From Nymphaea colorata (Eukaryota; Streptophyta; Magnoliopsida; Nymphaeales; Nymphaeaceae), in the NCBI RefSeq assembly GCF_008831285.2, contig NC_045141.1:18968848-19032847 (forward strand): DNA of 64,000 bases, given 5' to 3'. A program made the translations under genes and the position numbers. Below the pieces are notes generated by a model, which saw nothing but the letters and a program-made list of their open reading frames with translations, searched no databases and had not been told where the DNA came from. This document shows positions 56,701 to 64,000 of the stretch, one piece after another (the stretch's first letter is position 1; each line of letters starts with the position of its first letter).

Positions 56701-57590
56701 TACCGGCGAGGAACAAATCGGCGACCTCACACGTTGGAGCAATTTCTACGGTTCTACCGTTTTCACAAGGGGTATGAAGACGAAACCTTCAGGAATATGT
56801 CCAAGCGAACGCTTATTGAGATCGTAGTTCTGTTTTGTTTTAAAATCTTGCCTGTACCAGAATCGATGTTGATCTGTGATCGTTTGAATCGTTCGGTTCA
56901 AATCTGGATCTGTTTCTGATCGTGCGCTATGAGTTTATGTAGACCGTGATCATTTAAATCGAGATCGAAAGCCTCACCAGGGAGGGTGTCTCGGACGTCC
57001 CTAGCTCGATTCTCCTTATTGAGCAATGGATGTCAGGGATGCGAGTCAGAGTGGAGGACCCTATTTGTTTCGTAGGAGTGGGAATTTCGCGGACTGGGGT
57101 AGAGTGGCAGTATATGGACTTGATCCAGGCACTCATCTCAGCTCCATTCACAATTCCTCTCTTACCATCTGCTGTTCCTTGAAAAGTTAGCTTACAAGAT
57201 ATAAAAAAAACGCAGCACGAATATGTACTTCTGCATTATGTCTGGCCCTGCTAGGTCCTATGACCGTGAAACACTTTCTCCATGTACACCAATATCAAAC
57301 AAACATTGGTCGTCGTCGACAGGTTCTTAAGCAGATGGGCCATCAAGCCATTGTTGCAACTTGCTGCAAATTGAACTGAATCTCCTCTTTCGCTTTTCAG
57401 TTTAACTCTTATTCATATAACAAATCGTTGTTGACCAATTGAACTACCATTGATGATTATATGATTAATTCTATTCATCAGGTTCGCTTTCAAAAACATT
57501 TTGCCCCTTCCATTTACTCTTGGTGCCTGGGAAGGTCTAGGTGTCCAAGTCGAAGAAGGAAATGTTAGATAGTACCCTTTTCTTGTCCGT
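53753..57590. other. Intergenic region between the UGT and TNL genes
   Basis: No gene supported. It contains a 33-bp tandem duplication at 54658-54726 (GTGTGGAAGAYGAGACTT... twice), a poly(A) tract near 54880, a (TA)n run at 55223-55243, and a GGGCCTAACTGGGTTGGGCC-type decayed element at 55305-55400. An open frame at 54382-54675 looks like remnant coding sequence, but I cannot identify it. Confidence 0.45.
56513..56548. repeat. Perfect TA-rich palindrome
   Basis: A TGGG + (TA)n + CCCA palindrome, 36 bases and perfect across the centre. It could extrude as a cruciform or form a hairpin if transcribed. Confidence 0.9.
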
Positions 57591-57591
57591 G

Positions 57592-57600
57592 CATATAAAG
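57592..57600 (+). promoter_or_regulatory. Possible TATA box of the TNL gene
   Basis: CATATAAAG lies 69 bases upstream of the start codon at 57669, a usual distance for a short-leader plant gene. Confidence 0.4.
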
Positions 57601-57668
57601 TTGATAAACAAGAATCGTTTCGCTGATATCAGAGAGGAAGAATCTAACATTAGTAGGGACTGATAGAA

Positions 57669-60600
57669 ATGGAAAGAGTAGTTGGCGATCAGAAAAGACC
57701 ATCGTCTTCAGTGCCACCATATGAAGAGGGTAGGAGTGAGTTTGAGTTTGATGTGTTCATAAGCTATGCAAGGGGAGACAGAGACAAGGTCTTTGCAGGT
57801 GAGCTCAATAAAGTCCTCAAACAGAGAGCAGTCCGAACATTTTTCGCGGATGAAGAAGAAAGAGAGAATGAACGGGAGAGTATGGGGGAAGTATTTGCTG
57901 CCATAGGGAGATCACAAATTTTTATACCAATATTCTCGAAGTGCTATGCTAATTCAAGGTGGCGGCTTATGGAGATTGCAAACATAGTGAACTGCAAGCG
58001 ATTAATCCTTCCTGTGTTCTTTGATATTGATCCCAAACATGTCAGGAGCCAAGAGGGACCATTTCTAGTGCCATTCAAGAAACATGAAGAGGATGATGAA
58101 TCAGGGAAAGAGTTAGCCAGAGAATGGAGAAATGCATTGAGAACTGCAGGGGAGATCAAAGGTTATGATGTCAAGAATGAGGCGGCACCTGGGTACTTTC
58201 TCCCTCCCTCTCCCTCCCTTCCCCTCTCCCGCTCTAATACACACACAGGCACGTGCGCCCACATACACAATCACTTGGGAGCATGTACTCACATACACAC
58301 AGGCAAACAAATATACAATAAAAACAAAATAACTTGCATTAATTTTTACCCATATGTCTTATACAAATCAATTTACTTTCTTGTGAAGCATCTTTTTGTT
58401 TGTATTTTGTTGTTTTGTTTTGGCAGGCAAGAACAAAAGTTTATCCACTTAATTGTCAAACGGGTTCTTGATCAAGTCAACAAGATTCCTCTTGATATAG
58501 CTAAATATCCAGTTGGGCTTGGACCTCGTTTACATCATCTGTTGAAGTTGTTGGATCTGCAATCTTCTGGTGTTCGGATGGTTGGAATCTGCGGAATGGG
58601 TGGCATAGGGAAGACCACCCTTGCAAAAGCCATGTATAATAGAATTTCTTCTAAATTTGAAGCTGCATGCTTCTTTTCAAATATCAGAGATGCAGCAAAG
58701 CAGTACAATGGACTCATTTCTCTCCAAAAGAGCTTAGTTACAGAAATTTTTAATGACAAGCATGCACATATAGGCAGTAGTAGCCAAGGCATTAATTTGC
58801 TGAAAAGACGAAGCCGCTGTAAAAAAGTACTTATTGTGCTTGATGATGTTGATGACAATGATCAGCTTAATGCATTGGCTGGCAGTCCAGAGTGGTTTTA
58901 TACTGGAAGCAGGATTATAATTACAACAAGATATAGTCATGTACTACATTTACATAAGTTGAATGAACATGACATTTATCAGCTTGAGGAACTCAGTTTT
59001 TTCGAATCACTGCAGCTATTCAGTTATCATGCATTTGGAAGAGCTGTACCCATGGAAGAATACGATGAGCTAAGTAAGGAAATTGTGTCAATTGCTAGCG
59101 GGCTGCCATTAACACTTGAAGTATTAGGGTCTCTGTTATTCTACCAGAACAGTTTAGCAGATTGGGAACAAGTGTTTCACAAATTAAAACAGACTCAACC
59201 TGAAGACATCCACCAGAGACTGAGAATAAGTTATGATGGACTTGATGATATGGAGAAGGAAATTTTTTTGGATATTGCCTGCTTTTTTAACAGAAAGAGA
59301 AAAGAATATGCACTTTGGATGTGGAAGGATTGTGATCTCTTCCCAAGTATTGCTCTCACAGTTCTGTTACAGAAATCTCTTATTAAGGTTAGTGAGAATA
59401 AAGACAAATTTGAGATGCACGATCAAGTTGAAGAGATGGGAAGACAGATTGTTCGAGAAGAAGGATTTCCTGAGCTGCGCAGCAGGTTGTGGGATGCTGA
59501 TGAGTCACTGAATGTGCTACAAGGCCTCAAGGTCATGCACATCTCTTTAAAATTTTCTTTCTCCAATCCCTACTTATTCACAGTCACATCAAAAGATTAA
59601 ATGTAAGGCTTATTTATAGAGTTATCTTTGGGGTAGGTCAACCCTTGAGTCGATGCCTGAATGGTCAATGGTTAGTATTGGTAAGACTGATCATCTTATG
59701 CTCTTCCATTATACATTCAGACTAGCATTCGTAGCTTAGCTTACTTTGACTTTCATGCATGAAGAAAAGGCTCAGTGCCTACTTTTGCAAGTCATTGGTT
59801 GTGTTCTTTAGGCTTCAGATGGACCAAAGAAGGCTGTCTTTAAGAGTAAGAATCCAATCATCAGTAATTATGCACCCAAGTCCTGTTTCCTTTTCATGAC
59901 TGTAAATGAAGGCCTTACAAAAGGCTTTGAGGCCAAGCCAAAGGATAATTTGGATGGCATTTCTCACAATGAACGGCAAGGGCAAGTTTTGTTCGAAGCA
60001 GCAGTTTATCTGCAATGTTAGTTGGGAACATGCACACGCAGACAAATACATGCTGTGGTGTATGATATGTATGTAAGCCAATCAATGGCGTTGACTTCAT
60101 ATAATGTATCATGTGAAGCGGTATTTTTAATTAATTTCAGCAAGAGGTTAGTCTATCCATAATCCAGTGCTGCAGACCCAGAAGTTGATCCCAAGTCTAC
60201 ACTGATGGGGCTAAAATTCTCAATGCAAGTTGTAGTTTTTTCCTTGCTCTAGGCCTATCACATCCCTAGATAATTTGGTTGAGTAATGTAGTGGGGTTCT
60301 CTTTCAAGCATGTTTATATCATTCTTCGAGTTTTATTTGAAAAGTAGCTATCTAGGTCAGAATCGTATAGTGGAGGAGAACTTTTATAACACAACTTTTA
60401 CCTGTGAAGACTTATGTGCACCTCTTCGGGTCATTTCATCAACTATTGTAAGCTTTGAGTTTTCCGAAAGAGGGAATTAATTACTTGCATTCACCCTCAT
60501 GAAGAGTTATTATATCAAATGAAACATCTAAATTGGGGGATCCAAATATGGGAATTGACCAACCCAACTTCACCAAAGTTTGAGTAAACTTGTTGAACAA

Positions 60601-63600
60601 GAAGAAAGTTTTCTCTGTTCATGGAGTGCAACATGTTTTAGTAGATCATTCAAGCCTTGTTGCATTTTGAATGCTTTATACTTTTGCTAAAATTCATGAA
60701 AACGTTAAAGCCTTTAAAGAATTTCATGTCCAAAAGTGAAAGCTGTTGTCATAACTTAGTGCTCTTGGATCAAACGCCTATATTTCATCCGTGCTTTTTT
60801 TTGGCTTTGTTGTGCTTTTCTTGCTTTTCCTAGGAACATTCTTTTAGTTGTTTAAATTTGTGGAGCATGTAATTGAAAAATAGGCTACAAAATTGTTTGC
60901 TCTAATATTATATGGACTTGTTTTCTCAGGGAACAAGCAATATTCAAGGCATTGGTCTCCAATTACCAAAGAACAACATGGCACATTTAACCACAGAAGC
61001 TTTTGAAGCAATCTGCAAACTTAGACTGCTTCATGTGGATAATGTGAGGTTTGAAGGTGAATATCAACATTTTCCTAAGGCACTAAAATGGTTGGAATGG
61101 AAAGGATGCCCTTTGGAATCATTGCCATGTGACCTTCATCTTGAAAAAACTATTGTCCTGGACCTATCCTCTAGCATGATAACTCAAGTATGGAAGCAAC
61201 AAGGACTGACGACCATGGTATGCAAGCTATTGAACATTCTTTTTTCATATTCTTTTTATGACATTCTCTTACAAAATGTATTTCACAGGCCTTTGATAAA
61301 TTGAAAGTCCTCAATCTTCACAATTGTGTGAATCTCACTATTTGTCCAAATTTTAGTAGCCTCCAATCTCTAGAGAAATTGGTACTTGATCACTGTCATA
61401 AGTTGGCTGCAGTTGATGAATCTATCGGACATCTTAAGCATTTGGTTTACTTGAGTATGAGAAGTTGCTTGGCTCTGAAAGAAGTACCAAATGGTATTTG
61501 TCAGTTGACTTCTCTTCAGATGCTTGATCTTTATTTTTGCCCCATCATAAATTTGCCTGAAGAGATTGGGGATTTGCAGTCATTGAAACAACTCATCCTT
61601 GAAGACACAGAGATAAATACTCTTCCAGTCTCTATGTCAAACATGAAAAAACTTATTTTTCTATCTCTGAGAAGGTGCAAATCTCTAACAGAGCTACCAG
61701 AATGGATTGGGAGATTGGAATCTTTGAGAGACCTAATATTAGAATTTACTTCCTTGAAAATGATGCCTGCATCTATTGGCTGTTTGGTTAATCTCCAGAC
61801 GTTAAATGCTATATTTTGCAGATTCCTTTTGTCTTTACCTGATTCAGTTTGTAATCTAAAAAACCTTAGGAAACTTGAATTAGATGATGCAGTCATTCAA
61901 AGGGTGCCTACTTGTATAGGATCATTGGAAAAGCTTGAGGTACTGTCCATGGCACGATGCACTGAGCTTGAAGCTCTATTACCATCTATTGGATTGTTGA
62001 AAAATCTCAAGAGATTATCTGCTAGTGGTGATGAGTACATTTGCAGTAGTCTTAAAGAGCTTCCTGAAGACATTGGGGAACTCAACAATTTAATATATTT
62101 GGACATAAGCTATAATCCTGATCTTGCTGTCGTTCCTTCTAGTTTCTTTAATCTTAGCTCACTGGAGATACTGAAGGCTGCTGATTGTAACTGGATACGG
62201 AAGGTTGACATTGACAGCTTAGGTAAATTGTCTTCATTAAAAGAATTAGACTTGAGATTCAGTGACGGCTTCTGTAGCTTGCCATCGTGTATAGGTGTGC
62301 TTCCTCAGCTTGAGAGGCTAGATTTAGAATGCTGTGAAAGTCTTCAGTTCCTCCCTCAACTTCCTCCCTCACTAGTCAGGCTTTCTGCAAGGTGTTGCTC
62401 TGCTTTGGAGATTATGTCTGATGTTTCAAACTTGAAGGGCTTACAGGAATTGGATTTAAGTGGCTGTGAAAAGCTTATCGACATTCCAGGCCTTGAAAAT
62501 TTGGGCTACTTGAAGGTTGTGAAGCTTGGAAGGTGTAGAAGCCTCTCTGATACTCAGAGGTACAGAATTAAGGTATATATCTTGCACAATCTGCACAAAC
62601 GCCTTTAGTGGTTTTGCTTAAACTCAGGTCCTGTTCTTTGCAAAGGTCTTTGAACTTTGGCTTGGAAGTAGGGACTTGACTTGAAAGGGGTTGACACATG
62701 ATTAGTGGGTCATGCTAAAGCACTCTGCCAGGTCATAACAATGTTATTTTTATTTACATTATAGTACCAGAGATAATGATGCATAAATATATTTCTATAG
62801 TTACATCAATATACACCTATATATGATCTTATAGATAATTGTGCGAGTCTGTGAGAACTCCGGTGAAATATGTATCCACTGCAAACTCACGTATGTATAT
62901 CCAATCACTTGGCTTAGTCATGCTACAACTTGGCTTCTGCTCGACCAAATCTTGTCAACTTTCTGGTCGTTCATTTTTATTGATCAGGTGGATGATCAAT
63001 CCTAGCCATGTTAGCTGAATTACCTGGTTGACCTATCAAGTTTCAGACTGCTGATTTTTACATAATCTGCTTGCTGCTTTATTTCTAAGTTTTTGTCTTT
63101 CCATTTTGAGCTCAGGAAGCAAGCTTTCGACATTTGTCTGAGTTCTCAATCTCTGGAAGTCCAACTCTTGGTCGCTCTTTGGATGCACGGCTGCTCTCTT
63201 TCTTTCTTCACAAGAGGTTGCAGTGTGTCAGTTTGTACTTGGAAATTAGCGGAAACTTTGAAGATGGGGAGGGAATACGTGTTCATGTTGACGTTGTGAA
63301 GAATCATTATACCATATCAGAAGCTGTAAGTGAAGTTGCTCTGTGCAGGGACCCATTAAAGTTAGGTAGAAACGAGCCTGTGCTAATCAAGCTTCAAGAG
63401 AATGAAAGGACGAAAGGTTATGCAGAAAATGACCATGGGATCATGCATGTGTCAATAGACAGGGGCCTGCTTATGGGGGCTGATGTGAAATTAGGTGCAG
63501 ATGAGAGTTTTGCCGATAGTTATATTGAGTATTTACAGCATGGAAACTATTCATTCTATAGGTATGAGGCGATGGACATCTCAGTTGATGGTAGTTCTCA

Positions 63601-63691
63601 GAACACTAGGTGGTACTGTAGGCTGGTGTTTGAGCAACAGTTGGATTGGTCCAGACTGCACCACCCTGAAGGGCTCTGGAGGCGCCTCTGA
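57669..63691 (+). CDS. TIR-NBS-LRR (TNL) immune receptor, 5 exons
   Basis: Spliced CDS of 1258 residues. Exons: 57669-58192, 58427-59531, 60930-61217, 61289-62572, 63116-63691; all GT-AG and in phase, in the classical TNL layout. TNLs are intracellular receptors that detect pathogen effectors; their TIR domains act as NADases upstream of EDS1. The TIR (about 25-172) keeps the catalytic Glu (E102, in SRWRLMEI), but Cys of the usual WCLDEL is Arg and the RGEDTR loop reads RGDRDK. The NB-ARC has the P-loop GMGGIGKTT (231-239), VLIVLDDVDD with the TNL-type final Asp, GSRIIITTR, ASGLPLTLEV, the TNL-type EKEIFLDIACFF and MHD (505-507). About 16 leucine-rich repeats follow in exons 3-4. Exon 5 (191 residues) is a Cys-poor post-LRR region unlike the common GxxIPxWF C-JID form. 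No disabling change is seen, so it is probably functional. Confidence 0.93.
58193..58426 (+). other. Stop-free, frame-preserving intron 1 of the TNL gene
   Basis: This 234-base intron (78 codons) has no stop in the TNL frame, so retention would extend the protein in frame. It starts gtactt and ends ttggcag. Its translation is a CA-repeat-derived His/Thr stretch, then a hydrophobic run containing YFLVKHLFVCILLFCFG. The low-complexity content and good splice sites show it is an intron. Confidence 0.85.
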
Positions 63692-64000
63692 AAGTGAACC
63701 TGAGGAACTCCAGCCTCCAGGCCTTTTCCATTTGCGACGGGGGTTCAGGCAAGTATTAAGCTTCTGAAACATGGGATCCTTTGATTTTGTTGAGGAGTGA
63801 ATGGCATCATCAGGTTGGCATCATCTTACCTGCTCTTCAACATATTTTGGCTTCATTTCATGGCTGGTAATACAATTTAACCACTCGTTCTTTTTTATGT
63901 TTTCTCTATTTTTTCTCATAAAACCGATCTATATTTGCAAGTGGGTTCAAGGTCAGCATTGTCATTGATGTTAAAAAAAACAAAGGACTGAGAATCTGAG
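63692..64000 (+). other. 3' flank of the TNL gene
   Basis: Probable TNL 3' untranslated region. No further gene is visible before the window ends. Confidence 0.5.

Noticed and set aside
57669-59600. A single 643-residue TIR-NBS protein read straight through
   Set aside because: The middle 78 codons are CA-repeat and AT-rich sequence bounded by good GT-AG sites. The frame end at 59600 lies beyond a donor at 59532 that joins in phase to the exon at 60930.

Overview
This is nuclear DNA of a flowering plant. Every recognisable gene is a plant gene with GT-AG introns, and most of the rest is AT-rich DNA with microsatellites and decayed transposable elements. A full-length TIR-NBS-LRR gene at the right end argues against a grass or other typical monocot, because that class is essentially missing there. 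A eudicot, magnoliid or early-diverging angiosperm fits, and I cannot go further.

Six protein-coding genes can be rebuilt exon by exon, each with consistent reading phase. (1) Minus strand, 1407-9044: a 13-exon, 642-residue AtuA/DUF1446 protein, related to bacterial acyclic-terpene-utilisation proteins. (2) Plus, 17756-21375: a 5-exon, 194-residue remorin. (3) Plus, 29880-33768: a 9-exon, 312-residue spermidine synthase. (4) Minus, 36588-42118: a 9-exon, 495-residue DHH1/RH8-type DEAD-box RNA helicase, convergent with the spermidine synthase gene. (5) Plus, 52256-53752: an intronless, 498-residue UGT75-like glycosyltransferase with an acidic tail. (6) Plus, 57669-63691: a 5-exon, 1258-residue TNL immune receptor with a diverged TIR domain and an unusual post-LRR region.

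The spacers at 9-17.7, 21.4-29.9, 42-52 and 53.8-57.7 kb hold no gene I can support. They contain an LTR-like repeat family with four diverged copies, MITE-like elements, a possible SINE, several local tandem duplications, and a long-inverted-repeat element of about 3 kb at 47.9-51.0 kb. The genes do not form a pathway or cluster. They are independently transcribed housekeeping genes (polyamine synthesis, mRNA decay) and accessory genes (membrane scaffold, glycosylation, immunity).

I found no convincing new multi-gene system. The items most worth checking are the long-inverted-repeat element, the TNL with its stop-free, frame-preserving intron and odd C-terminus, a dead 60-bp copy of a splice acceptor in the spermidine synthase gene, and the plant AtuA-like gene, whose biochemical role I do not know.
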